64,000 nucleotides of DNA from Simkaniaceae bacterium (GTDB lineage Bacteria; Chlamydiota; Chlamydiia; Chlamydiales; Simkaniaceae), in assembly GCA_018399055.1 (NCBI GenBank), contig CP073762.1, forward strand, positions 1,302,001 to 1,366,000, read 5' to 3'. How positions within the stretch are numbered: the stretch's first letter is position 1; every line of letters starts with the position of its first letter. The position numbers and the translations under genes are program-made. Positions 1 through 7,657 of the stretch are shown here, piece after piece. The notes under the pieces are model-generated. The model saw only the letters and a list, made by a program, of their open reading frames with translations, had not been told where the DNA came from and did no database searches.

Positions 1-207
1 GATCTTTCCCCCACGCGCCAGCTTTATTCCATCCATGGATCTCCCCCCGATCTCTCTTCTAAAATCAAGGGGTGTGCTTTTGCAGAGAGATGTCCTCATG
101 CAATGAAGCTATGTCGTGATGGCTGCCCTTCATCCATAGAAGTCTCGAAGGATCATCATACAGCCTGTTGGCTATTTGATCCTCGAATACAGAGAAAGGA
201 AGCTTAA
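1..207 (+). CDS. Peptide ABC transporter ATPase (DppD/OppD type), C-terminal end only
   Basis: The reading frame is open from base 1 to a TAA at 205-207, giving 68 residues. It carries the cysteine-rich tail typical of oligopeptide/dipeptide transporter ATPases: a G-x-P-P-D stretch, then GCAFAERCP, a further Cys and a terminal H-x-x-x-C. These tails follow the ATPase core in OppD/DppD and OppF/DppF. The next gene is a second ATPase of the same family with a start one base after this stop, so the two form the usual paired-ATPase module of a peptide importer. The N-terminal part, with the Walker motifs, lies outside the window. The family assignment is firm. Whether the substrate is di- or oligopeptide cannot be told. 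Confidence 0.85.
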   Translation, partial: DLSPTRQLYSIHGSPPDLSSKIKGCAFAERCPHAMKLCRDGCPSSIEVSKDHHTACWLFDPRIQRKEA

Positions 208-208
208 A

Positions 209-1159
209 GTGATAAAGCCTCTTCTTCAAGTAAAGAACCTAAAAAAGCACTTTGAACATAAAGGGGAAATTGTACGCGCCGTAGATGGGGTCTCCTTTGA
301 TGTTTTTCCTCAAGAGACTCTCGGCCTTGTTGGAGAAAGTGGGTGTGGAAAAACGGCTCTAGCAAGAGCTCTCATGCGCCTATACGAGCCCAGTAGTGGC
401 GACATTTTTTTTAAGGGTGAAAGCGTCCTTAAATATAAAGGAAAAGCGATTAAAGCGCTCCGCCATGATATGCAATATATTTTCCAAGACCCCTTTTCTT
501 CTTTAAATCCCCGAATGACCGCTGGAGAGATTATTTCAGAGCCTCTTGTTATCCATAATACGTTAAACTCTTATGGAAGACAAAAGCGTGTCCAAGAGCT
601 CCTTGAACTTGTCGGGCTTCGCCCTGAATACACAAGCCGTTTCCCCCATGAATTTAGTGGCGGACAAAGGCAACGCATTGGAATCGCTCGCTCGCTGGCT
701 CTGAATCCCCGTTTAGTTGTCTGTGACGAACCTATTGCAGCTCTCGATGTTTCAATCCAAGCTCAGATCATTAACCTCCTCAAATATCTCCAAGAAGAAA
801 TGGGTCTCACATACCTGTTTATTTCCCATGATCTAGCCATGGTCAAATACCTTTCAACCCGTGTTGCTGTGATGTACTTAGGCCACTTTATGGAGCTTGC
901 ACCAAGCGCCGATCTCTATAAAAACCCTCAACATCCCTACACCCAAGGACTCCTTTCAGCAATCCCCATTCCAGATCCCATGATCGAAAAGAAGAGAGCA
1001 CGAGTCCTCCTCACTGGAGAAGTTCCTTCCCCTATTAACCCACCAAAGGGATGTGTCTTCTGCACCCGATGTCCAAAGGTCAAGCCCATCTGTTTTCAAA
1101 AACGCCCACCACTCCGTGAGGTCGCTCCTGGACACAGCGCTGCGTGCCATCTATTATAA
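209..1159 (+). CDS. Peptide ABC transporter ATP-binding protein (DppF/OppF type)
   Basis: This 316-residue cytoplasmic ATPase should energise a peptide importer together with the ATPase ending just upstream. Walker A is GESGCGKT at about residues 42-49. The signature is FSGGQRQR, Walker B is LVVCDEP, and the H-loop lies in FISHDLAMV. The C-terminus has the family's Cys tail (GCVFCTRCP). I start it at the GTG at 209, one base after the upstream stop, because AGGA lies about 8 bases ahead and the sequence matches the family from VIKPLLQVKNL onward. An alternative TTG at 176 would add 11 residues that only overlap the previous gene. Close spacing implies co-translation. The gene converges on the permease at 1171 with 11 bases between. 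Confidence 0.93.
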   Translation: MIKPLLQVKNLKKHFEHKGEIVRAVDGVSFDVFPQETLGLVGESGCGKTALARALMRLYEPSSGDIFFKGESVLKYKGKAIKALRHDMQYIFQDPFSSLNPRMTAGEIISEPLVIHNTLNSYGRQKRVQELLELVGLRPEYTSRFPHEFSGGQRQRIGIARSLALNPRLVVCDEPIAALDVSIQAQIINLLKYLQEEMGLTYLFISHDLAMVKYLSTRVAVMYLGHFMELAPSADLYKNPQHPYTQGLLSAIPIPDPMIEKKRARVLLTGEVPSPINPPKGCVFCTRCPKVKPICFQKRPPLREVAPGHSAACHLL

Positions 1160-1170
1160 AATTTTAGGGA

Positions 1171-3042
1171 CTAACCTAGTGAGGCGCTACAGCAGATCCA
1201 GACAGGGCATGCAGAACCTTTGAGGACCCGTTCAACAACTGCGCCGTATCCTTTAGAAGCGCCGGCAGCAGAAAGTACGGTTCCCATGACAAGCAGATCG
1301 TACTCTTCTTTTTCAATGAGCTCAAGAATAGCTGTATCAACAGTACGGGCATGAACAACGCGGAGTTTCATTCCAATATTGAACTCCCTGCCAATTGCCT
1401 CAGCACGGTTCAGGATGGAAGAAGCGACGACGGTCCGATGGTAGAGGGGCGTTTCAAGCGGCAGGGAAAAGGGCACTTCGATTACATGAACAGCGGTTAC
1501 ATCAGCACCATGAACCTTTGCAATTTCACAAGCCATTTGAACTGTTTGAGTTTCTTTCCCACCACGAGTAGGAACAAGGATATGTTTGTATTTTTTTGCC
1601 TGAAATTCAGGCATTTTAATCTTCTGGATCTCGACTTTCCCAGCAGGCGGAATCGATTGTTTTTTACGAAAGTAAAAATAGATGGCAAGCCCAAAGAAAA
1701 TCCATAGAAATCCAAGATTTCTCCCATCAGCCTTAGTAATAACAACAAGACACCAGGTAGCAGCAGTGGCAAGGCCTCCAATGATTCCTGTAATGGGAAT
1801 AGAATACTTTCCGATCGGGATATTAAATGGGACCCTAAAGGGACGCTTTGCATCAGGTTTTCTTATTCGTAGGATGATGAGAGAAAGATGTGTCATAAAA
1901 AAAGCAAGCATCGCTCCAAAGTTATAGAGGTTTGCCAAGAAATCAAGTTTTCCTCGAGCTGATAAAACAATGACAATGGCAAACACCGCAAATATCCCAA
2001 GGGAGACATAGGGAGTTTTATGCTTCTTATGGAGTTTGTAAACAAAGCGCGGCAGTTGATAATTCTCTCCTAAGTTGAAAGATAGGCGGGAGGCTCCGAT
2101 TAACCCCGCATTCGAGGCTACAAAAAGGATGATAGCAGCTAGAAGCCCAATCCATCCTCCAAGAACGCGACCTCCATAGGGAAACTTTGATACAATTCCA
2201 GCAATAGGATCTTCTAAAAAAGTTGTGCTGAGTTCTTGCGGCGTAACAGCTGAAAGAGCAACAACAGCAATTCCAATATAAACGAAAAGGAGCATCCCCA
2301 TTGCAAGCATCATTGCTTTTGGTACAGTGCGTGCAGGATTTTTTGCCTCTCCCCCAAGCTGCGCCATCGATTCAATTCCTGTATAGGCAACCATTGCCAT
2401 CGCAGTCCCCTTCCAAAACTCCGGCCATGAGGGAGACCAAGAGGATCCCTTAACTCCAATCTTCAAATGTTCCCACAGGTCAGGGAAATGAATAAACCAA
2501 AGGGCACCCACAATGACAATCAGAATCTGAGTGGATAGGGTGAGAGTCGTTAAAAACCAGCTCATTCGAGCAGAATTTTTCGTCCCAAAATAGTTAATAA
2601 TAAAAAGGATCACAATCACACAAACGGTGAAGCCAATCTTCACAGAGGTAATCTTGAGTCCCCCAACAAAAAATGCAAGGTAGGGAGCTATCGAAAAAGA
2701 AGAAATTGCAATGGTTACAATGAAGTCAAGAAGCAGTCCCCAGCCGGCGATGAATGAAATTAAATCATTAAAAGCATGGCGCGCAAAGGTTGCCGATCCC
2801 CCAGAATCCTTCAGCATCGCTGAAAGCTCCGCATAAGAAAGAGCCGTGCATGCAAAAACAAGCCCTGCAATTGCTAAGCTTATAGGAGCCGCACCCAGTG
2901 AAAAGAGTGTTGTAATCCCAAGAGCATAGTATATCGAAGACCCTAAATCACCATAACCAACAGCAAAAAGATCCCCAACAGTAAGAACTCGTTTCAATGA
3001 CCCTTTGTCGATCTGAGAGATTTTTGACTGTTTCTCTGCCAT
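1171..3042 (-). CDS. APC-superfamily amino acid permease with C-terminal universal stress protein domain
   Basis: This 623-residue inner membrane protein has two parts. Residues ~15-465 contain about twelve hydrophobic helices and the APC hallmark near the N-terminus (VGYGDLGSSIYYALG, then a stretch ending in small residues before helix 2). Residues ~485-620 look like a universal stress protein domain: the ILVPTRGG start, the repeated alpha/beta pattern and an ATP-loop-like end with VMGT, then VVERVLKGSACPVW. Permeases with a fused USP domain are a known architecture and are thought to link transport to nucleotide binding. The substrate is not predictable. The ATG at 3042 has AGGA about 7 bases upstream. 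The gene is divergent from the hypothetical gene at 3103. Confidence 0.88.
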   Translation of the reverse strand: MAEKQSKISQIDKGSLKRVLTVGDLFAVGYGDLGSSIYYALGITTLFSLGAAPISLAIAGLVFACTALSYAELSAMLKDSGGSATFARHAFNDLISFIAGWGLLLDFIVTIAISSFSIAPYLAFFVGGLKITSVKIGFTVCVIVILFIINYFGTKNSARMSWFLTTLTLSTQILIVIVGALWFIHFPDLWEHLKIGVKGSSWSPSWPEFWKGTAMAMVAYTGIESMAQLGGEAKNPARTVPKAMMLAMGMLLFVYIGIAVVALSAVTPQELSTTFLEDPIAGIVSKFPYGGRVLGGWIGLLAAIILFVASNAGLIGASRLSFNLGENYQLPRFVYKLHKKHKTPYVSLGIFAVFAIVIVLSARGKLDFLANLYNFGAMLAFFMTHLSLIILRIRKPDAKRPFRVPFNIPIGKYSIPITGIIGGLATAATWCLVVITKADGRNLGFLWIFFGLAIYFYFRKKQSIPPAGKVEIQKIKMPEFQAKKYKHILVPTRGGKETQTVQMACEIAKVHGADVTAVHVIEVPFSLPLETPLYHRTVVASSILNRAEAIGREFNIGMKLRVVHARTVDTAILELIEKEEYDLLVMGTVLSAAGASKGYGAVVERVLKGSACPVWICCSASLG

Positions 3043-3102
3043 TTCTGCATCCTGTAAAAAACATTCTTTTTATTCCACCTTTTTGATACGATTTTCGGTA
3101 TT

Positions 3103-3876
3103 ATGGAAGTTAGTCCTGTTATGCTACAGTTTCCAACCATTGAAACCGTTTATGGGGCGATCTCAAAGTTCTCTGTAATCCCTGCGTTAAGAAATGCATC
3201 GAGACTGTCATCTTGCCTCCTCTTAGCTTACTATGTTAACAGTTGTGTATCAGTCCCTTTACCTCTTCCTCCTCCCAGAGAAGAAGACGAGCCCCATCCC
3301 AAAGTTGATATTGAAACCTCATTCTTTACTTTTTTAAAACTTCTTGAGATCTCAGCAAAAAGAGAAGTTCCCCAAAGCCTCATCTTTCCCGGATTGTCTC
3401 AGATTACTGCTTCTTTTTCCAATAACCCCGACTTAAAAAAACAAGGGTTTAAAGCAACTCACGACTTAGCCGATTTTAAGATTCTTTTTAGGCACATTAC
3501 AACAGTACATAGAAAAAGATACGAAGAATACCTAGTTAAAGCTCTCCGATTCAACCTTTTATTAGATGACGACGTTATTAGAAAAACTCTTATTAGTTGC
3601 CCTAATTCGACGCAATGGATTGAAAAATACAAAAAAAGTGCAGAGGCTACGGGAAACCTTTTTCTGCAGACCCATACATACTTAGAAATATACTATCAGT
3701 GTCCAGCATACTTTCAGCGTCTAAAAAGACGCATAAATCAAGATTCAACAGCGCTAAAAACGGAAAGATCTGAGGTTTGTAGATGGATTCTTAGCAATTT
3801 GCAATACCCTGATTGTTATATCGAGGAGCACAGAAGGTTTGTTCACGACTGCTATCAAAAACTAATCGAGTATTAG
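3103..3876 (+). CDS. Hypothetical protein
   Basis: This is a 257-residue protein of unknown family. After a short mildly hydrophobic stretch (residues ~28-45, SSCLLLAYYVNSCVSV) comes a proline/acid linker and then a mostly alpha-helical, Lys/Glu-rich body with scattered Cys. No enzyme motif is visible. Two starts are possible: ATG at 3103 and ATG at 3121. A TATTAT hexamer at 3099-3104 could be a -10 box, which would favour the second start with GGAAG as a distant ribosome site. The stop lies 12 bases before a palindromic element that fills the gap to ispH. Confidence 0.6.
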   Translation: MEVSPVMLQFPTIETVYGAISKFSVIPALRNASRLSSCLLLAYYVNSCVSVPLPLPPPREEDEPHPKVDIETSFFTFLKLLEISAKREVPQSLIFPGLSQITASFSNNPDLKKQGFKATHDLADFKILFRHITTVHRKRYEEYLVKALRFNLLLDDDVIRKTLISCPNSTQWIEKYKKSAEATGNLFLQTHTYLEIYYQCPAYFQRLKRRINQDSTALKTERSEVCRWILSNLQYPDCYIEEHRRFVHDCYQKLIEY

Positions 3877-3888
3877 GGATAACGGCCC

Positions 3889-4052
3889 TAAGGCACCGTA
3901 AGCAAATAAATGTCGCATTTCTATCACCATAGCATCCTCATCTGCTTTGTTGCAAATCCTTGAAAGCTAATAAGCTTCCGTGTGGATTTGCATCTTGCTG
4001 CTGAAGCGCTATAATGCCATAACTGAGACATTTATTTGCTTACGACGCCTAA
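3889..4052. repeat. Palindromic MITE-like element, copy 1 (164 bp)
   Basis: The terminal inverted repeats (left 3889-3914, right 4027-4052) match at about 23 of 26 positions. The inner part also folds back: GCAAATCC pairs with GGATTTGC, and AAGCT with AGCTT. The element is flanked by TAA on both sides, just outside a GG...CC terminus. A second copy of almost the same length lies at 9702-9864 and shares the core. It fills the space between two convergent genes, and its right end includes the stop codon of ispH. It has no coding capacity. I infer a non-autonomous mobile element. Confidence 0.8.
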
Positions 4053-4978
4053 GCTGGGCTGAGAACTTGCTTTGGAAGCTCAAAAAAGACGTTCTCCTCG
4101 GTGTATTCGACTTCTTCGGTTTCAGTCACCCCAAGGTCTTTAAGGTGCTCAATGCACATTTGTACCACTGATTCAGGCGTGGATGCACCGGCAGTGAGTC
4201 CAATAGCTTCTACACCATTTAGCCACTCAGGATCGATATCATCTGGAGAATTAATAAGATATCCAGGAATATTTCTTTTTTGAGCGACTTCGCAGAGGCG
4301 ATTTGAATTTGAACTTGTGGGATCTCCTACAACAAGAACAAGCCCAACTGAAGAAGTGATTTCTCTCAGCGCCAACTGCCGATTCGTCGTTGCATAGCAG
4401 ATTGAAGAACTAGGGAGGGTCTCGATAAGGGGATACTTTGCTTTAAGGGCATCTGTAATGTCTTTAACATCGTCAAGACTAAGGGTTGTCTGGGTCGTAT
4501 AAAATAAGCGTTGCTCTGGAGAAAAAGAAAGCCTTTCGACATCTGCAACAGATTCGATAATTGTTGTTACATCAGGGGATTCTCCTGCAGTACCTATGAC
4601 TTCTACATGCTTTTTGTGACCAATCAAAAGGACATGATACCCTTTGTTGGCAAACCGTTTGGCAGCAGAATGAACACGAATAACCAAACCGCAAGAAGCG
4701 TCAATTTCAATCAGTCCTCTCCGCTTCGCATGCTCTCGCACAGAAGGAGGGATGCCGTGAGCAGAATAGATGATCCGAGAACCTTCAGGTACTTCATCAA
4801 GGTCCTCGACAAAAATTGCTCCCTTCTGCTCCAAATCTTCTACTACATGGCGATTATGAACAATCTGATGCTTAACATAGATGGGCCGTCCCCAGAGCTC
4901 CAGTGCGCGTTCCACTGTCTCGATTGCACGTACAACGCCGGCACAGAACCCTCTAGGCTTTGATAATAATAACTTCAT
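4049..4978 (-). CDS. ispH: 4-hydroxy-3-methylbut-2-enyl diphosphate reductase (LytB)
   Basis: IspH is the last enzyme of the MEP isoprenoid pathway. It reduces HMBPP to IPP and DMAPP with a [4Fe-4S] cluster in the cytoplasm. At 309 residues the length is typical. The three cluster cysteines are visible at C12 (RGFCAGV), C96 (DASCGLV) and C194 (SSICYAT). The active-site histidines appear in VHNRHVV (~H41) and SAHGIPP (~H74), and the substrate-binding TTQTTLS and TSSNSNRL motifs are present. The start ATG at 4978 has no strong ribosome site. The phosphatase gene lies 21 bases downstream of nothing in between on the upstream side (5000), so ispH is probably the last gene of a pkn1-phosphatase-ispH run. 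Its stop codon overlaps the end of a palindromic repeat. Confidence 0.95.
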   Translation of the reverse strand: MKLLLSKPRGFCAGVVRAIETVERALELWGRPIYVKHQIVHNRHVVEDLEQKGAIFVEDLDEVPEGSRIIYSAHGIPPSVREHAKRRGLIEIDASCGLVIRVHSAAKRFANKGYHVLLIGHKKHVEVIGTAGESPDVTTIIESVADVERLSFSPEQRLFYTTQTTLSLDDVKDITDALKAKYPLIETLPSSSICYATTNRQLALREITSSVGLVLVVGDPTSSNSNRLCEVAQKRNIPGYLINSPDDIDPEWLNGVEAIGLTAGASTPESVVQMCIEHLKDLGVTETEEVEYTEENVFFELPKQVLSPA

Positions 4979-4999
4979 AGAGATATGGTCTAACTTATC

Positions 5000-5470
5000 C
5001 TATTTCTTATCAAGATAAAACTTATCAAGAATTCCCTTGCAGGCATCCTCGACAATCGACCAAACAGTTTCGAATCCATCAGAGGCGTTGAAATAGGGAT
5101 CAGGAATCGGATCGTTAGGATACAGCTCAGAGTAGTGGGTTGCCATCAAGACTTTTCTGTAGTGCTCTGGGGAGTGTGCCATACTGCGGATGGCTAAAAG
5201 AACATCTGGAGTGACACAAAAGATCACATCGAACTGATCAAAGAAGGCATTTTCAAAGATTTTTGCTTGATTTTGCAGAGTGACCCCATGCTTCTGAGCC
5301 ACTTCTTGCATACGCCTATCTGGCGGATTTCCAAGAAAAGTTGCATGAAGGCCACAACTCTCTACATAGGCCTCTATCCCCTTCTCTTTGAGAAGGTGTT
5401 CAAGCATTCCTTTGAGAGCTGGAGAACGACAGATATTCCCCACGCAGACGAATAGAAAACTATTCATCGA
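5000..5470 (-). CDS. Low molecular weight protein tyrosine phosphatase
   Basis: This is a cytoplasmic phosphatase of the LMW-PTP family, which also includes arsenate reductase-like members. The catalytic loop C-x5-R is VCVGNICRSP, with the nucleophile at about C10 and R16. The general-acid loop is DPIPDPYF near the C-terminus. The length of about 156 residues is usual. The start is uncertain: ATG at 5470 or 5464, both inside the end of the kinase gene (stop at 5460-5462), so translation is likely coupled to it. A kinase next to a tyrosine phosphatase suggests a shared phospho-signalling role, but substrates are unknown. The family includes phosphatases acting on many targets, so I do not name one. 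Confidence 0.88.
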   Translation of the reverse strand, partial: SMNSFLFVCVGNICRSPALKGMLEHLLKEKGIEAYVESCGLHATFLGNPPDRRMQEVAQKHGVTLQNQAKIFENAFFDQFDVIFCVTPDVLLAIRSMAHSPEHYRKVLMATHYSELYPNDPIPDPYFNASDGFETVWSIVEDACKGILDKFYLDKK

Positions 5471-7436
5471 CATCAGCAGCACACCGGAACCCATAGGTTC
5501 GATTTACTATACCCGGATTATTCCTGTGGCGATGAGAGCATCGAAGATCATCTTTGAGGCTCTTCCAACATCCACCACGAAGAACGCGGTAAACACCCTG
5601 CATAGGTCCTTTTGGATTATCAGGGCGTTGCATTGCCACCTCATAATAATTGTAATCGTACCAATCCTGGCACCACTCATAAACGTTCCCCACCATATCG
5701 TAAAAACCATACTTATTTGGGGGATAGCTTTTAACAGATGTTGTATCAGAGCTAAAGAAATTTGCTTGAGTCCGTTCAATGCTTGCTCCGGTCGGGTACA
5801 TTAACTCTTCCCCTCCCGATGCGGCAATTTCCCATTCTGCTTCCGTTGGAAGACGTTTTCCTACCCACTTAGCATAGGCAATGGCACCATACCATGTTAC
5901 ACCAATGACAGGGTGTTTGGAATAACCTGATTCAATGGTCAGAGCTCCTCCATGACGACGAATACGGGACTCTCGGGGTCTTATAATATCGTTGTTATTC
6001 GCATCCTTTTCACCACCCATTGCATCTAAAAAGCGAGCGAACTGCTCATTCGTAACAGGATGCACATCAAGGGCAAAGCTTGAAAGTTTTACTACATGCC
6101 TCGGACGCTCATCTCTTCCTCCTTCGTCGCTTCCACGGTAATACTCTCCCCCTTTAACAACTTCCATATCAGATTGAATCGGCTCAATATTTTTCGCCTT
6201 TTCTTCCTTTGGAACGTATCTAGCGACAGTGCTGTCGATATGAAAGGCCGCAGCAGGATCTGGATCGTATTCAGGACGTTTGATCTCCTGAGGATTGAGG
6301 ACAGGTTTTGCATTCCCTCTCACCATTTCGGACACCTCATGTAGCATGTCAGCTTGCGCTGGAGTGATTTCTTCTTCTTTTTCTTCAGTAGCAGTAGCAA
6401 GTGCAATCCCCGATTCTTCAGGAGGTGCAAGCGTCTCTGCTCCTTCGTCCCAATCTAGAATCTCTTCCTCTTCAATCGCGCTCATTGCAGCTACTTTCTT
6501 CACCTGAGGCGAGGAAAGACCGTCTAAAATTCTGAGAAGTGAATCAGGGCGCTTATTCGGGTCAGGTCTTAAACATTCTTGAATGAGGCTGTCCCAATTT
6601 AATCGGAAGTCAGGGTAGACCTCGCAGGGAAGGTAAAAATTACCCTCAGGAAACGAATGCATCAAAAGGAAATAGGCGAGAATGCCAAAAGCATACATGT
6701 CAGCCTTAGGGCCCACTGGCTTTTCACGATAAATCTTTTGTTCCGGGGCAAGAAAATGGTAGGTCTGCAGAAATGATGCATGAAGTTTCGAGAGTTTACC
6801 TGAGTCAAAAGTCCCCGTCATATATTTTTCTTCCCCAGGCTTTGTAAAGGTCGACTGATTTAGATCTAGGGAAAGAACATCGGCGAGATTTTTGTACATT
6901 CGAGTTAGAATCGCACCTTCTCCAACAATATGAGAAAGGCCAAAATCAGAAAGATAAACGTGAAGTCCCCGCTCCCCCTTTCCAATCAAGATGTTATTGA
7001 GTTTTAATCCTCGGTGCGCAAGTGGAGCGCCTCCAAATTGAGTTTGGTGGGCATAAGCCAATGCTGATGCAACCTGGGTCAATAGCTCCAAGATTTCATT
7101 TTCGTTAAGACTTTGCTTATTCACCCCTAGGTATTGGGTTAAGTTTGTCGTTTCTCCTAAACAATCAACAATGCAGTCTGTGACTAAAAAGTAATACCCC
7201 TCGGCAAATGAAATGTTATGCACTTTAACAATGTGTGGATGATCAAGTTTTGCGAGAGTTGCGACTTCCTTTTCAAATCGTTGGATGAAATTTCTATCAG
7301 TCGATAATTCTTCAGGAAGAACTTTTAAAATGTATTGCTGCTTAACAAACCGGTGTTCAGCAAGATACACGCTGCCAAGCGTTCCCTGGCCGATTTGTTT
7401 GATGATTGAGTAGTCTCCAAGGGTACTTTTATCCAT
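5460..7436 (-). CDS. pkn1: Pkn1-like serine/threonine protein kinase with FGE/SUMF-type C-terminal domain
   Basis: This 658-residue protein has a kinase domain at ~8-310 (glycine loop GQGTLGSV 16-23, Lys38, Glu57, DFG 164-166, APEQ), an acidic/proline linker ~320-425, and a formylglycine-generating-enzyme-like domain ~428-655 (GGEYYRGS, PVTNEQFARF, RLPTEAEWE, GNVYEWCQDW, RVLRGG, YGFRC). This is the domain order of chlamydial Pkn1. The catalytic-loop HRD reads HRG at 141-143, while Lys145 and Asn148 are kept, so activity is in doubt. The FGE-like domain shows none of the paired catalytic cysteines in the RGG region. No transmembrane segment is seen. The ATG has AAGG 9 bases upstream. It overlaps the phosphatase start, so the two are co-expressed. 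Confidence 0.9.
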   Translation of the reverse strand: MDKSTLGDYSIIKQIGQGTLGSVYLAEHRFVKQQYILKVLPEELSTDRNFIQRFEKEVATLAKLDHPHIVKVHNISFAEGYYFLVTDCIVDCLGETTNLTQYLGVNKQSLNENEILELLTQVASALAYAHQTQFGGAPLAHRGLKLNNILIGKGERGLHVYLSDFGLSHIVGEGAILTRMYKNLADVLSLDLNQSTFTKPGEEKYMTGTFDSGKLSKLHASFLQTYHFLAPEQKIYREKPVGPKADMYAFGILAYFLLMHSFPEGNFYLPCEVYPDFRLNWDSLIQECLRPDPNKRPDSLLRILDGLSSPQVKKVAAMSAIEEEEILDWDEGAETLAPPEESGIALATATEEKEEEITPAQADMLHEVSEMVRGNAKPVLNPQEIKRPEYDPDPAAAFHIDSTVARYVPKEEKAKNIEPIQSDMEVVKGGEYYRGSDEGGRDERPRHVVKLSSFALDVHPVTNEQFARFLDAMGGEKDANNNDIIRPRESRIRRHGGALTIESGYSKHPVIGVTWYGAIAYAKWVGKRLPTEAEWEIAASGGEELMYPTGASIERTQANFFSSDTTSVKSYPPNKYGFYDMVGNVYEWCQDWYDYNYYEVAMQRPDNPKGPMQGVYRVLRGGCWKSLKDDLRCSHRHRNNPGIVNRTYGFRCAADVDE

Positions 7437-7562
7437 TCACTAATCCTTAATTCAATTCCAGCGCCTTGATTTCACAGGTTTCTGCCATATGAAAATCCAG
7501 CAAAAAAAATACACAATTTTGAGACTAGTGTATACCATGAAGCCTATACCAACCGCAAGAAA

Positions 7563-7644
7563 TATACCCAAACAAACTCAAAAGTTGGGTTTTCGACAGC
7601 TTTCGCGTTGCCCAAAACCCAACTTTTGAGTTTGTTTGGGTATA
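7563..7644. repeat. Perfect 31-bp inverted repeat with 20-nt loop
   Basis: Bases 7563-7593 and 7614-7644 are exact reverse complements, beginning and ending with TATA. The loop is 7594-7613. The element lies 13 bases after the stop of the YyaL-type gene and about 127 bases upstream of pkn1, both on the minus strand. It could be a transcript hairpin or terminator for the upstream gene, or a very small MITE with TA flanks. It does not resemble the 163-bp elements at 3889 and 9702. Confidence 0.8.
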
Positions 7645-7657
7645 AAGACGACCCTAT

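Noticed and set aside
176-208. TTG start for the peptide transporter ATPase
   Set aside because: The added residues overlap the upstream gene in another frame; the GTG at 209 has a ribosome site and fits the family start.
1351-1853. Open frames on both strands inside the APC permease gene
   Set aside because: They are antisense or shifted frames of a long gene with clear family motifs and have no ribosome sites.
3877-4048. A small RNA gene between the hypothetical gene and ispH
   Set aside because: The fold-back is explained by the repeated palindromic element also present at 9702-9864; independent transcription has no support.
5388-5804. 138-codon plus-strand frame over the phosphatase/kinase junction
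   Set aside because: Antisense to two well-supported genes, and Cys/Ile/His-rich in the manner of a shadow frame.
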